Shown here: positions 10,768-23,285 of the stretch, piece by piece | How the letters are laid out: the number at the start of each line of letters is the position of its first letter | Numbering within the stretch: position 1 is the first letter of the stretch | Assembly (NCBI GenBank): GCA_029783825.1 | Contig: JAREIK010005380.1 | Span: 1-64,000 of the forward strand | Direction: 5' to 3' | Source: Sapria himalayana | Taxonomy: Eukaryota > Streptophyta > Magnoliopsida > Malpighiales > Rafflesiaceae | DNA: 64,000 bases | Translations under genes and position numbers: made by a program | The notes under the pieces: generated by a model | Told to the model about the DNA's origin: nothing | What the model saw: only the letters and a program-made list of their open reading frames with translations | Databases searched by the model: none

Positions 10768-12500
10768 GATTTTAAAAAATTCAAATGGTATCCTACCTGT
10801 CTTAATTACAAATTTATTTCATCTTAATATACCACAAGATCGGGATGATGCATTTGATTGGAATAATTCCAATTGTTATATGCAAATTAATACTTAATTA
10901 ATTACAAAACTCATTAGACATCTCCCTCTACGTATTTCTAATTTAATTACTCATATAATTTAGTATAATCATGATGTAGCAAAACTCAAAGATGTAAATT
11001 ATGTGATGTATACCAAGTTTAATGTGATTAGATGGAATAATTCAATTAGTTATATACAAAAGTATTTGAAAAACAAGTTAAAATATATCACAGCTAAGGG
11101 TGCTAATGATGCAAATCAAGTTGAGGTTCAGCTGAGCTCAAGTTAAAGCATTAACATTTCAAGCCAAGCTCAAGCTCACCTAAACTCAATTAACATTGAA
11201 TCGAGATCAAGCTTATTCAGTCAAGTTTTGAAGCCAAGTTCAAGTTCTCACGAGTTGACATTTAATTAACACAACTAATTATTATATCGAATTTTAGGAC
11301 AAATTGTGAAAGGAAGATATATATATATATAATATATGACATTTATAACTTATTAATATAATTATATAATAATATTCTATTCTATTAATTTTTTCTTTAA
11401 AGAAAATTAATTATTTTTGAAATAAATATATTTAAAACTAATTAAATAATAAAAATATGATTGTTAGAGAATAGAAAAACAAAGATACATTATTTATTAT
11501 GCCTAAAGAAATAAAATTTTATATAGAAAAATATTAAAATTTCTCACAAACTTAAGGAAGAGTAACAATTACTTAATTTGACTAGACAACATTCTGTCAA
11601 GAGGACACAATCGAGTTAAAGGGCTGACCAAGTCACGTCCTAGTAGCAAACAAATTATCATCTGATTAGCACTCTTGATTATAGTTATAAAAAAATTAGC
11701 TAAATTATTAATCTTACACAAAGAATCAATTATTCACACAAACACAATTATTAAAATCTCATTCATAGATTGTTGTTTTCCATTGTTTTTATAGTGATAA
11801 TCTCAGCTTGATTAATTCTAGAGGACAAATAGTTTTAATTTAATTTTTAAAATACTAGAAGGATCTTATTGTTGGTTTGAAACAAACATTGCCCAAATCA
11901 TTAAATTCTAGTTTTGGTGTGATTAACTTTATAAGAAATAAATTTATTAATGATAATATTGATAAATTATTCAAAAATATATTAATATTTTTAAATTTAT
12001 TTATGAGCAACTAGAGACCTAACCAATGTCCCATTAAACTAAAAAATATATAAATAATGAATAAATGTAAATTCAATATAAATTTAAATTAATTTTAAAT
12101 TTTACTGTAAAAGAACATACGTGAATAACAAAAGCTGCAACTAGAAGCACTTATGTTACAAACAACACATGTTTGGAAAATATTACGACAAATATGATTT
12201 AAAAAGTATACTGGGAAATTAAAAAGGAAAATAAGGCTTAAAGATTAGGATACAAACGAATCATAAACAAGGAAAGGAGAAGATTTACTTAACACATCTG
12301 GTAGAGTATTATAAAATGCTACAAAGCAAAGGTTGGTATTAATATCACAAATTCAAAATAAATTTATATTAGATTGATTAATAAATTGTAATAAATGGAC
12401 CTCAATGTGCGACTTAAATAGGATGTATTTATAATTAGAGCCCCAGTCACTTTTCTTGGGACATACCAGCAGTGATACTCATTTCACATCCTATTGACTT
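10768..12500. repeat. Unit segment downstream of Harbinger element, no gene
   Basis: AT-rich sequence with no coding motif. The last 350 bases (about 12,150-12,500) match 23.75-24.11 kb, and 12,420-12,490 also matches reversed 3.19-3.29 kb. A run of CAAGCTCAAG-type repeats at 11,110-11,260 resembles the short purine/pyrimidine alternations common in decayed plant repeats. Confidence 0.5.
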
Positions 12501-12554
12501 GAAATAAACAAAGCATATTTTAAAATTTTTTTTTGTTTATTTTTTATTTTTGAG

Positions 12555-13383
12555 GCATGATACACAAATAAAAGCAAACGTATATGGGTCCACCCAAATT
12601 TTTAAAAAAAATTATTTCCACTTTGAAACTAAACTTCACCAGTAGTATTTATTACCCCGAAAAAAAATTATACAAAAAAAGCCGCGTCTCCTATTCTCTC
12701 CTCTCGAGTCACATAAATCATGGTTGTTATATAATCTCTATTCCTCCATTCTCTTCTCATCAAATAGTAACACTAATTTTTTACTTTTTTTTTTTGAAAA
12801 TGTTCGCTTGCATAAATATTTTCCATTAAGGATATTAGTAAATTCACTTCTTGTATATGAAAATCTTATGTTTATAACTTAGACACACACACACACACTT
12901 ATATTGTTGCCAAATATACAACAATATATAACTTATATATAGGGAGAGAGACATATCTAGTGTTATATATATATACATGTCCACAATATATGGTACACAT
13001 GTATTAACCTATGTATATACTTTTGGATATATGCAAGTGCATATACACACTAATACACATGTATTACATTTATTATTAGATGTATGTATGTCTATATATA
13101 CACTTGAACACTATTGTACATATATATGTACATAGTAGTCTATATGTGTGCATATATATTGACATATTTAATGTTGTATATAGACACATTTATAAAGTAC
13201 CTAGATAAATGAATGTATGTACCTTATATATACACTAATAAATTATGGCTTTATATATTCTTATATACTATTCTGTGTGTGTGTGTGTGTGATTGTATAA
13301 GCATATGTGTATAGGCATATATATTATGGTCAATATACATTAATGCACAAGTACTATGTATGCATAAATAAATAAATAAATAA

Positions 13384-13427
<44 letters not shown>

Positions 13428-14962
13428 TCACTCAAACATTATACATAAATTAATGTTTAAACTTTTATGCATACTATTATACACTGATATATATATATAT
13501 ATATATAGCAGTATATAGGTATGTTTATATCGATATAAAAATATTTAATGTTCTTATCTAGTTAATTTAAATATAGGTATGCTTTTTATATAGAGACATG
13601 AATGTATGGATAAATGATTATATAAATATATTTGTATGTGCATATAATATTGTATATATGCATGTACATTTATGTATACTATTATAAATATATATATACA
13701 CAATAATTTATGCTTGTATAGACAATAATTTGTGTGTAGCAGGCTTATACACACACACACACCTAGACAATATTTTGTGTGCGTGCGTGTGTGTGTGTGT
13801 ATCCTGATAGCAATATGGGACTTTATACAAGTGTGTTTATATATAGATATTTAGTGTTGTATATATAAAAATGCATATTATAATATGTATTTATGTAGCT
13901 ATACATATATACAAAAGTATATAATAAAGGCTTTATATTTATTATTATTATTATATAAGTATTATATATTAGTATCTATGCTTTTAGCAAATAGGTACAA
14001 CAATAATGCAGCTATTGAAAAGAAGTCATGATTGGAACACTTGCCAAAATATTATTGATGAGAATTTCAACCACCAAACTATAAACATCAAATCACTTCA
14101 CTAACATAAATAAACTACTAATATATATATATATATATAATCTATTTGTATTTCTAAACATAAACATATATATATAATTGTATAAACATATATGCAGATA
14201 CATACATACATACATACATAAATATATTATATATATATATTATATACTTAAATTGTGGTCAAACGATTTGGTGCTTATAATTAGATAGTTGGAGGTGTAA
14301 TTAACATTCATTGGGTGGTGGATTTATGCCTTTGTAACAATTACACCTAAACATAAGAATCCTTTATTAATATAAAGAAATATTAAATTTAATATTTAAT
14401 ATAATGCGAATAATGTTTTAATACACAAACTAAAAAATATTTACACAAAAAAAACCTAAAATTTTGATAATTTAAAAAAATTACACCAAAAATATAACAT
14501 ATTTAGATTTTAGTCCACTATTAAATAAAAATCAATTTTGCCCATGCATTTGTATAGGTCGGCATTTAACAAACAAGTTGGTTCTATTTTTCGATAATAG
14601 TGTTTTTCGAATTGTACGAAGAATGTTAGAATTCAAAAGTGAATTTACAAGAAAAATCAAAAACTAGTTTCATTTTTTTAACCTATATATATTTAAGTAT
14701 ATGTAATGATAAATCAATATATCTAAGCATATAAATTAAATAAACACATATCTAATTATATAAATCTATATAAATGTATATAGACACACACACACACACA
14801 CACACAACACACACACACACATATATATAAATAAAATTAAGGTTATATATATACATTTAGATATATAAGTTTACAAATATAGGTTTTTTTTTTCAGTTAT
14901 CCATATAAATACACACACACACACACACACACATATTGTATAGGTTTACATGTGTACATTAT

Positions 14963-15001
<39 letters not shown>

Positions 15002-15110
15002 TATATATGTATGTTTGTGAAAACTTTTATATATATAAGTTTCAAAAATGTTTGGATATATAGTGATATATATGAGTATATATACTAATATACATCCTAA
15101 CATAAGTCAT
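12555..15110. repeat. Microsatellite-rich block of the large unit (first forward copy)
   Basis: Aligns in the same orientation with 39.86-42.64 kb and 53.26-55.86 kb. It opens with a conserved non-repetitive island (12,555-12,880), continues with (AC)n and (AT)n tracts (for example AC at 13,385-13,423 and 14,783-14,820, GT at 14,964-14,999), and has a second conserved island near 14,260-14,330. It ends at TCCTAACATAAGT (about 15,090). Open frames here consist of repeated short dipeptides from microsatellites and are not genes. Confidence 0.7.
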
Positions 15111-15119
15111 TATTTGGCC

Positions 15120-15957
15120 TCCACTTCTTAAATGTGAAAAATTTAACATTTGTTGTGGTTACAAAATATAAATTTCTCTCATTCCTTTTTTGATTTCTCT
15201 TCTTAAGCTTTTAACTTTTTAAGAAATTCTTCCATTTTTGCCTCCATCACGGTAATTCTGTTCAACTCCAACACTCCAGCTTGCTATCTCCCAAAGACAT
15301 GATATTCAAAGAATTGTAGTTATTAACTACCAATCTTTGAATAATATGCTTTCTCTGGTAATATGTTCATAATTGACCCTCCTAAAATTACACAAATGAT
15401 ATTCTTTATCATATAATTCAGCCCATTATAAAATATTTGAGCTTGAAAACACAACTCAAATTCAAATTAGGCGTATTTCTTCAATAACTTTTTAAATTAG
15501 TATCAAACTTCATATAAAATCTCTATCTCTTCTTAGTATAATTATTTTATCTCACTACATAATTATGAGATAATTTGAGGTAGGAAGAAATTTGTGATGA
15601 AAGCTTGTACAAGTTCATCCCAACTTTGAATTGAAGATCAAAATAAGCATTGGAACCTAATTCATATCATAAAACCTAATAGTATCCAGACTAACTCTAA
15701 TTATTTTAACTATAACATAAAACTCAAAGAACATTATGACATGTCTTTTGATCTTCTATTATCCTCCCACAATACTGATATTATTGAATTATTGCTATCA
15801 GATTTGACTTTGAATAGAATAATTTCATAAAATTATAATTTTAATGGATTATATTGAATAGTAGTAAATTGATTAATTTTTCTATAAAATATAAGAATTG
15901 GTAAAATAGTGGAGTATGAGTGGAGCAAAAAGTTATGCAAAATCATAGCATTCATCA
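15120..15957 (-). pseudogene. Ty3/gypsy gag remnant
   Basis: On the minus strand this matches the gag remnants at 47.41-48.0 kb and 62.09-62.7 kb. Its central part encodes, across frameshifts, the retrotransposon gag (Pfam Retrotrans_gag) region with a WDELVQAFI segment (about 15,600-15,640), where the family usually has WD.L...F..KFFPP. It starts directly after the microsatellite block, so the protease-containing portion seen in the 46-kb copy has been deleted together with one LTR-like block. Gag would form the particle that packages element RNA; this copy cannot make it. Confidence 0.65.
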
Positions 15958-17222
15958 TATTATGACTTTATTACGCCCCAGAAAATTATAGGGTAGTTTC
16001 GATATCAATTCTTGGCCGAACCTCTAAAAAATAATTTTGATAATATTTGTATGTCATGATTCTATTTTTGTATCGATGTAATTATGTTACTTTTCAAAAT
16101 ATTCTTTAGAATGCAAATTTTTTTTCAAGTTATAGCCACACTATCTAAGTGATATTTGTATGACTATACTCTTAATTTTAAATCATAATAACAGAGTATT
16201 CAACTTTTACTAAAAGCCATGACATCCTATAATGTCATAACTTTCTCATTACAAAACCATAAATATTAAAGATTATGCCATGGCTTTTATCTAACACTTT
16301 GACTTTTGGCTATAAATAGTTTCAGATAATATTTACTCGAGCCATGGTCATTTCCAAAACTACTACTATTTCTCGAATCACAACTCTTTTCTCTAGAGAA
16401 TATGTATAATTCACGGTCATTCAAAATACCTTGACTTTGGGTTATAAAGTCAAAATAAATGAGCCACAATCATTCAAGTGCTGACTTTATGTTACATAGT
16501 AGAAATGCATGAGTAATAATCATTCTCAATGTCATAATTTCATGTCATATAAAACAAATACATGAGCCATAGTTATTCCCAATACTACTGCTAAAGGTAT
16601 AAAATTGTTAATGTCATGCCGGCATGGCTCTAAAAATAGTAACTCGACATGATACAATGACATGTATTTTTTGCCGAGTCGTGCATACAAATGTAAGGCC
16701 TAAACAAGCTAGCTTAGTACTTTCTAGGCTAGCCTATTTAGCTGGTTGGACTAAAATTGGCCTATAAAATCTATCATAGAGAGTCAAGTTGTGACATGCC
16801 TATCATGCCAAGAACTTTGGCTCGACATGGCCCGAGTCATGTCACGGACTTGCCTATGGCACGCTCGAGCATGACTCTAAATTAGGCTATGCCAAGGCAT
16901 GCACAATTGAATCATGTCGTGCCTTGTCATGCTTGAGCTGCTTGGACCTAGTTGACAACTATAGCCATGGCAATCCAATACAAGAAAGACTAAATCCATA
17001 ACAATTCATAGCATTATAATATTGTGTTACAAAAAAGAAAGGCTAAAGCCACTAACCTTCCACAATCCCAAGATTTATCCTTCTAAACGGAATAACAATT
17101 GACTTAGTATTAATACAATCCCAATAAGATCTATATATGGACAAAAATTCGCTTTACTTACATAGCCCGTATACTTTGACCTATATTGAATGAAAATTAG
17201 ACATCATAATAAAATCATAACA
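15958..17222. repeat. LTR-like block, short form
   Basis: The ends mirror the block at 48,134-50,414: TATTATGACTTTATT at the left and AATAAAATCATAACA at the right. The interior matches that block except that about 1.3 kb (equivalent of 48.88-50.2 kb) is missing near 17,060. The copy entering at 62,831 has the same shortened structure. A stretch at 16,600-16,960 holds repeated CATGCC/GGCATG words typical of this family. Confidence 0.65.
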
Positions 17223-17588
17223 CTCATTATGAGAAATTAAAACCTCTTTATTGATTATACTAAATGGGTATTCCAATTTATGCTCTTTTCCCAGCCTCAA
17301 TCTTGGAATGTTAAGACTCCATTCCTGTGAAAGTAAAACATATATAGAAAAATAATATATATACATGTTTATGCATACATTATTATACATTTGTATATAT
17401 CTATGTGTGTGTGCATGTGTACAGACAAATATAATTGTGTATATATATAATTACCATGTGTTGTATATACAATTTATGTGAGGGAGGATCAAATAGCATC
17501 CTTATATAATTTTTTATGTATTGAGCAGTATAATATATGCAGGGAAGAGTATATTCTTTCAACTAAAATAAAGTTTTTTGTGATGTAT
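17223..17588. repeat. Unit spacer
   Basis: Direct match to 7.67-8.26 kb and 50.41-51.17 kb; no gene. Confidence 0.5.
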
Positions 17589-18574
17589 TAGGGGTGTCAT
17601 CCCCATAAATATTAAAATGGTACCTAAATCACAAAAAATAATTCTCCAACAGAAAAGGCATCAGAGGTGGAAAAATGCTATATGTGAAAATTAGATATTA
17701 TATTTGGTAACTTTGGAGAGAGATACAGAAGAATGCAAAATATCCGTTAATTGTTCCTGTGCATCTCATAAACTCTCAATGGCTATATTCTTTTCATTTT
17801 TTTTGCAAATATATTGATCAAATGGAAAGAAACCTTGAATTCTTGTCTTTGAAACCCTAACATCCTTGAATCTGCTGGTTTCCCTGAATCATAACCTTTG
17901 TTGTAATTGTGTAGAAAGTCATATGGTAAGAGAGTAAGAGGAAGAAAGAAAAAAGTATGTGATGTGAAAAGAGGAGAGAGAAATTAAAACATTAAAAATG
18001 AATATTGTTCTCAATTAAAATTTTAATTTTTTAATTAAAATAGATAAATTTCTACTTTTTTAAATTGTTTATAATATTTTTTTGTATATGAACTTGCAAT
18101 GATAATTCTTAACATCTGCTCATGAACACCAATTTATATACTGATACTATCAAAGCAATTTCATAGTATTGGCACTAGTACAAAATGAAGTTGCAAGAGT
18201 GAAAATTGCAAGACTGTACAAGATGGTGCAATCTAGCAAATAATACTAGAAAACACTTCATGGAAGCAATCATTTTATTATTTAAGCTAGACTATTATTA
18301 ATGCAAAATATATCAAAATTTTCAATTTTCATTGTCAATTTGAAGAATCCAAAGATAAGATATTTAAACTATATTGAATTCCAAGTTTCCAGGTTGAATT
18401 AAAAAGTGTAATGTACTAATAACCTGCAATAAAAGTTAAAACTCTTCAACTAGTAGGCGTGCTGAATTAACATGTTCTATTCTAGTTGATGTTTAGGGGA
18501 TGACACTCCCATCATCAACTATTTCGGAACTAAGTGGAGGCTTCAAAAATTTACAATTACCTTTTTATAATAGC
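17589..18574 (+). mobile_element. Third Harbinger-like copy, left end lost, split by copia
   Basis: Starts at the GGGGTGTCATCC motif that lies about 30 bases inside the element at 8,263, so the terminal bases are gone. It continues through the AAACCCTA leader (about 17,850) and a very decayed ORF1 (about 18,150-18,570). The MITE present in the other two copies is absent: sequence equivalent to its insertion site is deleted or empty around 18,215-18,235. The copia element inserts at 18,575. Confidence 0.5.
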
Positions 18575-18579
18575 AAAGG

Positions 18580-18900
18580 TGTTGACGGGCTGTTCGTAAA
18601 GTTGAGATGTTTAAAGTGAAATTACCAATATGCCCTTTATGAGCTATTATCGGTGTATTACTGTAAAGTATCTCTTTAATAAATTTACGTGTTTTAATTA
18701 TCGGACTGATATAAAAGCTGACTGTTTTTTTTTGACCTAGCTGCTGGATGGATATTTTTTATTGAATGCTTTGATATTGGTTTTCCTGCGCGATTTTTCT
18801 CTCCTCTCATTCTTCTTCTGTTCTTCGTCTTCTTCTCAGTTCTTGCTTCTATCTTGAGAATTCCTTGTATTTTACAAGGAATAGTTGTTATAAAACAACA
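18580..18900 (+). repeat. 5' LTR of the copia element
   Basis: 321 bp, TG...CA ends, matching 23,286-23,605. It would carry the element's promoter and polyadenylation signals. The last 60 bases before the end contain a T/C-rich stretch and an ACAAGGAATAG motif conserved in both LTRs. Confidence 0.95.
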
Positions 18901-18903
18901 TAT

Positions 18904-18915
18904 TGGTATCAGAGC
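18904..18915 (+). other. Primer-binding site, initiator-Met tRNA type
   Basis: TGGTATCAGAGC lies three bases after the 5' LTR. It is the standard plant copia site complementary to the 3' end of initiator methionine tRNA, used to start minus-strand DNA synthesis. Confidence 0.95.
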
Positions 18916-19141
18916 ATCGATACCTAACTGCGATTGAAATTATTTTTGAACAATACTCAAATCTAATTTCTCCAGTTTAGGCGTTCTCTGAAAACCTAAC
19001 TATTTCTCACAAATTTCTTAAGATCGAGCATAGATCTGACCAGATCTAGTAAGATCTAAAGGTTTTGTGGTTTTTAAAACCAATTTTTTACAAAACCCAA
19101 ACATTCTGTTCAAATTTTTTCAAGCTGTTTTTAAGATTATT

Positions 19142-20130
19142 ATGTTTTCAAAAACTCAAAACTCATCAAACTCGGGTTCAATTCCTATTCCCTTGTTTGA
19201 TGGTGAAAATTTTGACTATTGGCTTGTCAAAATGCGAACATTGTTTATCTCCCAAGATATATGGGAAATTGTGGTTTCTGGATATGTAGAAGCCCCTAAT
19301 TTCTCTATTCTGGAAGGTAAGGAACTGTTGCAAGGGAAGGAATTAATGAAATTAAATGCTAAGGCATTACTTTTCATCCAACAGGGTGTAAGTAATGCTA
19401 TATTTCCTAGATTACTTGGCTGTACTCAAGCCAAGGAGGCTTGGGACCTCCTAATCGAGGAATACCAAGGAGATAAGAAAGCTCGAGGAGCTCTTCTGCA
19501 CTCCTTGAGAAAAGACTTCGAGAATCTGAGTATGAAAAATCAGATTCTCTTACTGAGTTTTCAACTCAGTTTCTAGATATTGTTAATCAACTAAAGATTC
19601 ATGGAGAAAATGTCTCTGAGACTCGATTAGTTGAAAAACTTCTATTCTGTATGCCTGATAAGTTTGATGCCATTGTGGCAGTGATTGAGGAGACCAAAGA
19701 CCTGTCAAAGCTCTCCATCCAGCAAGTTCTGAGCTCCTTAAAGTCCTATGAGAGTCAATTACTGAAGAGGGCAGAAAGCTCTACAGAGACTGCAATGCAG
19801 TCAAGAAGGGAAGAAAGCTCCAATAAGGCTGAAGTGCAATACAGAGACATGAGGAACAAGAAAAATGCACTAAGGTATGAGTCTAGAAATAAAAACAAAA
19901 ATAAAATTAAAACAGGCTCTTCTTCTACTCTCTCATCAGACTCATCTAAGGAACAATCTCTTTCTTGCACTATATGCAAGAGATTAAACCACACTGCGAC
20001 AGAGTGTTGGTTTCGAAAACAAAACCAATGCCAAAACTGTAAAAAGTTTGGGCACAGTTCTAAGAACTGTAAGAGCATCTCTAAACAGAGTGCTGGTTTT
20101 ACAGAACGAGTAAGTTCTATAGAACATCTG
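19142..20130 (+). pseudogene. copia gag (capsid and two zinc knuckles), frameshifted
   Basis: The likely start is the ATG at 19,142; an upstream in-frame ATG at 19,067 lies in the leader. Early residues PIPLFDGENFDYWLVKM match the start of plant copia gag. The frame breaks at a five-A run near 19,535-19,539 and continues in another frame through DLSKLSIQQVLSSLKSYE to two CCHC knuckles, CTICKRLNHTATEC and CQNCKKFGHSSKNC (C-x2-C-x4-H-x4-C). The knuckles would bind the element's RNA during packaging. Knuckles and spacing look intact, so a single-base indel is the only serious lesion in gag. Confidence 0.9.
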
Positions 20131-20470
20131 TTTTATGTAAATGAAACAGAAAATACACATTCAATAAACACTTGGTTTCTGGACAGTGGCTGCTCAAACC
20201 ACATGTCTGGAAATGAAGAGATATTTGTGGATTTACTTCCAGTAGTAAATTCACAAGTCAAATTGGGGAATGGTGAACTAGTTCAGGTGCAAGCCAAGGG
20301 CAGAGTGGCAGTACCCACTGCTCTGGAACAAAGTTCATAAAGAATATACTTCTGGTTCCTGCCTTGGACCAGAATCTACTAAGCGTTGGTCAGTTAGTTG
20401 AAAAAGGCTATAAACTGTCGTTTGAAAATAAAACATGTAAAATTTTTGATCAAGGCAGTAATCAACCTTC
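20131..20470 (+). pseudogene. copia protease region, frameshifted
   Basis: The aspartic protease motif WFLDSGCSNHMSG keeps the D-S-G catalytic triad (codons near 20,180). The frame is lost at about 20,321-20,324, ending in TAA at 20,338, and resumes one base over with LVPALDQNLLSVGQLVEKG, the conserved end of the domain. The enzyme would cut the polyprotein into its parts. A TAG at 20,472-20,474 interrupts the next segment. Confidence 0.85.
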
Positions 20471-20483
20471 CTAGATAGTAAAA

Positions 20484-21420
20484 ATGTCAAGTGGAAGAAG
20501 TTTTCCACTGACATTTGCTGAGAAAACAGATAAGGCATTCTCAATGAATGTCCAATCTATCACTTCTCTATGGCACAGAAGGTTTGGGCATTTGAATTAC
20601 TTTGACCTAAAAAATATTTTTCAAAATAATTTAGTAACTGGTATGCCTTCAAACCTTTCACCACCTACCTCTATTTGTGAAGTGTGCTCACTGGGAAAAC
20701 AATCCAGAAAGAGCTTTCCAAAACACTCTGCTGGAAAGCCTCTAAACCCATGGAACTATTACATGTTGACATATGTGGTCCTATGTCAGTGAAATCTTTA
20801 GGCAGTAGTTATTTCTTGTTATTTATAGATGACTGCACAAAATATATATGGGTATTTTTCTTGAAGCACAAGTCTGAAGCACTTGAATGCTTCAAGAAAC
20901 TCTTACCACTTGTCAAAAGACAATTGGTCTAAGTGTTAAGTCACTTAGAACAGACAGAGGAGGTGAGTTCTTCTCTCAAAAATTCACAGACTACTGTGAA
21001 TCTAAAGGAATAACCAGACAACTTACCACTGCCTACTCACCACAACAGAATGGAGTTGTGAAGAGAAAAAATAGGACAATAATGGAAATGGCCAGAACAT
21101 GTTAAACAGAAAAACTTACCAAAAATTTTTTGGGCAGAGGCAGTGAACACTTTTGTGTACCTGCTCAATAGGTGCCCAACCAAAGCACTGGAAAACTTAA
21201 CTCCAGTGCAAGCCTGGACTGGTAGGAAGCCCAGTGTCAAACACCTAAAGGTATTCGGAGTGTTTGTTACTCCCATATACCAAGTGCACATAGAACCAAA
21301 TTAGACTCCAAGAGTCTAAAATGCATCTTAGTAGGTTACTGTCTGAAATCCAAGGGTTACAGACTGTACTCACCAGAAACTAAGACATTTCTGGTGAGTA
21401 GAGATATTTTAATTGATGAA
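20484..21420 (+). pseudogene. copia integrase, catalytic Glu replaced by Lys
   Basis: The GAG-pre-integrase part includes LWHRRFGHLNYFDLKN and CEVCSLGKQ. The core follows in other frames: ELLHVDICGPMS (first Asp), SLRTDRGGEF (second Asp) and [18 protein letters not shown]. In copia elements the last motif is NGV(V/A)ERKNRT with the catalytic Glu; here codon 21,061-21,063 is AAG (Lys) instead of GAG. Frameshifts lie near 20,748, 20,920, 21,103 and 21,265, the first and third next to short base runs. The enzyme inserts element DNA into the genome; with D-D-K instead of D-D-E this copy would be inactive even if the frame were continuous. Confidence 0.9.
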
Positions 21421-22430
21421 AACAGTATGTGGGCTGGAGATTTAATTGAAGCTAATTCTGGAACCAAAAATGGTTGCACAGAAGTTGCTGCAACCTACAA
21501 TAAATTTAAAAATGCTCCAAGGTATGATTTCAGCTCACCCTCTACTTTTTCTTCTGAATTTATTTCTGATTCTGATTCTGATTCTTTTACTGAACATGAT
21601 TCTCAATATAAGTCCAAGTCTGTTTCTGAGTATAGTAATTGTTCATCATCTAATTATGAATCTATGACTGAACTTAATAAAATAACCCCTGTAAAGTATA
21701 GAGACCTGTCAGACATTTATCAAGATGTAATTACACCTCAGTTGAGTCACTCAACTATGAAGAGGCTGTAAAACATCAATTCTGGTTCAAAGCGATGCAG
21801 ACAGAAATGTGTTATTGAGAAAAATAACACTTGGACCTTAGTTGACTTACCTCAAAATAAACACAGTATAGGTGTTAAGTGGATTTATAGGATTAAAGTT
21901 AAATCAAACTCAAATCAGCCTGTATACAAGGCTCGATTGGTAGCTAAATGTTACTCAAAAAAACATGGATTAGACTACCATGAAACCTTTGCTCCAGTAA
22001 CAAGGTTAGAAACCATAAGTCTTCTTAATAGCCTTAGCTGGACAGAAAGGTTGGAATTTATTCCAATTAGATATAAAATCTTCCTTTCTAAATGGAAAAC
22101 TTAAGGAAGAGATATTGTAGAACAACCCCCTAGGTTTGTGAAAAAGGGGAGTGAACACTGTGTTTATAAATTAAATAAGGCCTTGTATGGGTTGAACAAG
22201 CTCCTCGTGCTTGGTATCAACAAATCAACTCATACTTTCTGAATCAAGGATTCAGTAGAAGTAAGAGTGAGCCTACACTCTATATTAAAAGAGACAACAA
22301 TTCTGGAATTTTAATTGTTTCCTTGTATGTTGATGATATTGTATTTACAAGTAATAAAACAGAATTGATAAATAATTTTAGGAGAGAAATGGAAATTAAA
22401 TATGAAATGTCTGACCTATGAAGCCAAAAA
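21421..22430 (+). pseudogene. copia reverse transcriptase, broken
   Basis: A serine/acidic-rich linker (21,530-21,680, repeated Ser-Asp codons) precedes the RVT_2 domain. Recognisable blocks are EKNNTWTLVDLP, KWIYRIKVKSN, YKARLVAK, DYHETFAPVTRLETI, the KALYG segment and the catalytic YVDDI (Tyr-Val-Asp-Asp codons at 22,326-22,337). Frameshifts occur near 21,770, 21,810, 22,040, 22,105 and 22,200, so the domain is spread over several frames. The enzyme copies element RNA to DNA. The YVDD box itself is intact. Confidence 0.9.
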
Positions 22431-23270
22431 ACAATTCTTAGGACTTGAAATAATTCAAAACACAAGTGGTGTGTCCGTTTCTCAAACCACATACATTAAA
22501 CAATTGTTGAAAAACTTTGGAATGAGTGACTGCAAACCAATATCTACCCCTTTAGAAGTAAATCAGAAACTACTTTCAGCTAATGGTAAACTAGTAAATG
22601 AGAAAAAATACATAAGTTTAATAGGAAGCTTGCTGTATGCATCAGCAACCAGACCTGATATTATTTTTTCTGTTCACTTGTTGTCACGGTTTATGCATTG
22701 TCCGAATCATATACACTTAAGTGCTGCCAAACAGATATTGAGATATCTCAAAGGTACACTTAATTTAGGTCTGAAATATCATAAAATTAACCATACAGAA
22801 ATCATTGGTTATTGTGATAGTGATTGGGGAGGAAATCCAGAGGATTACAAAAGTACCTCTGGATATGTATTTAATCTAGGAACTACGGCTGTTTCTTGGC
22901 AGTCCAAGAAACAATCAACCGTAGCCCTGTCCACTACTGAGGCTGAATATGTTTCAGCTTCAGTTGCAACCTCTCAAGCCTTATGGCTAGAAAACTGTTG
23001 GGCGACTTAGATAAAGTCCAAAAATATCCAACAAAAATTCTGTGTGATAATCAATCGACTATATCTATTGTGAGTGATATGGTAATGCATAGTCGAAACT
23101 AAACACATAGGTTTGAAATATCACTTCATTAAGGATACAATTGAATCTAATGAAGTTAAGTTGTTTTTTTTGCAGGATTGAAGAACAAGTAGCCGATATA
23201 TTCACGAAGTCCCTACCGAGAGAAAAGCTTGTCTATTTGAGGAGAAAGCTTGGTCTGACCTCAACTATAT
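22431..23270 (+). pseudogene. copia RNase H region and C-terminus, frameshifted
   Basis: The connection and RNase H region read FLGLEIIQN, SLLYASATRPDI, GYCDSDWGG, STSGYVF, SWQSKKQSTVALSTTEAEY, then break near 22,990 and continue with LCDNQSTISI and, after further breaks, EEQVADIFTKSLPREKL. DSDW, STTEAEY (Glu) and DNQS carry the expected acidic RNase H residues. The last break coincides with an eight-T run at about 23,164-23,171; one T fewer restores the frame of the conserved ADIFTK motif. The activity would remove the RNA template. Confidence 0.9.
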
Positions 23271-23276
23271 CGAATC

Positions 23277-23284
23277 GGGGGGGG
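23277..23284 (+). other. Polypurine tract of the copia element
   Basis: Eight consecutive G residues, separated by one T from the 3' LTR. Position and composition match the primer for plus-strand synthesis. Confidence 0.85.
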
Positions 23285-23285
23285 T

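Noticed and set aside
12584..12829. 81-codon frame conserved in several copies (also 53,286-53,564)
   Set aside because: Conservation reflects the repeat itself; substitutions and indels between copies do not respect the frame.
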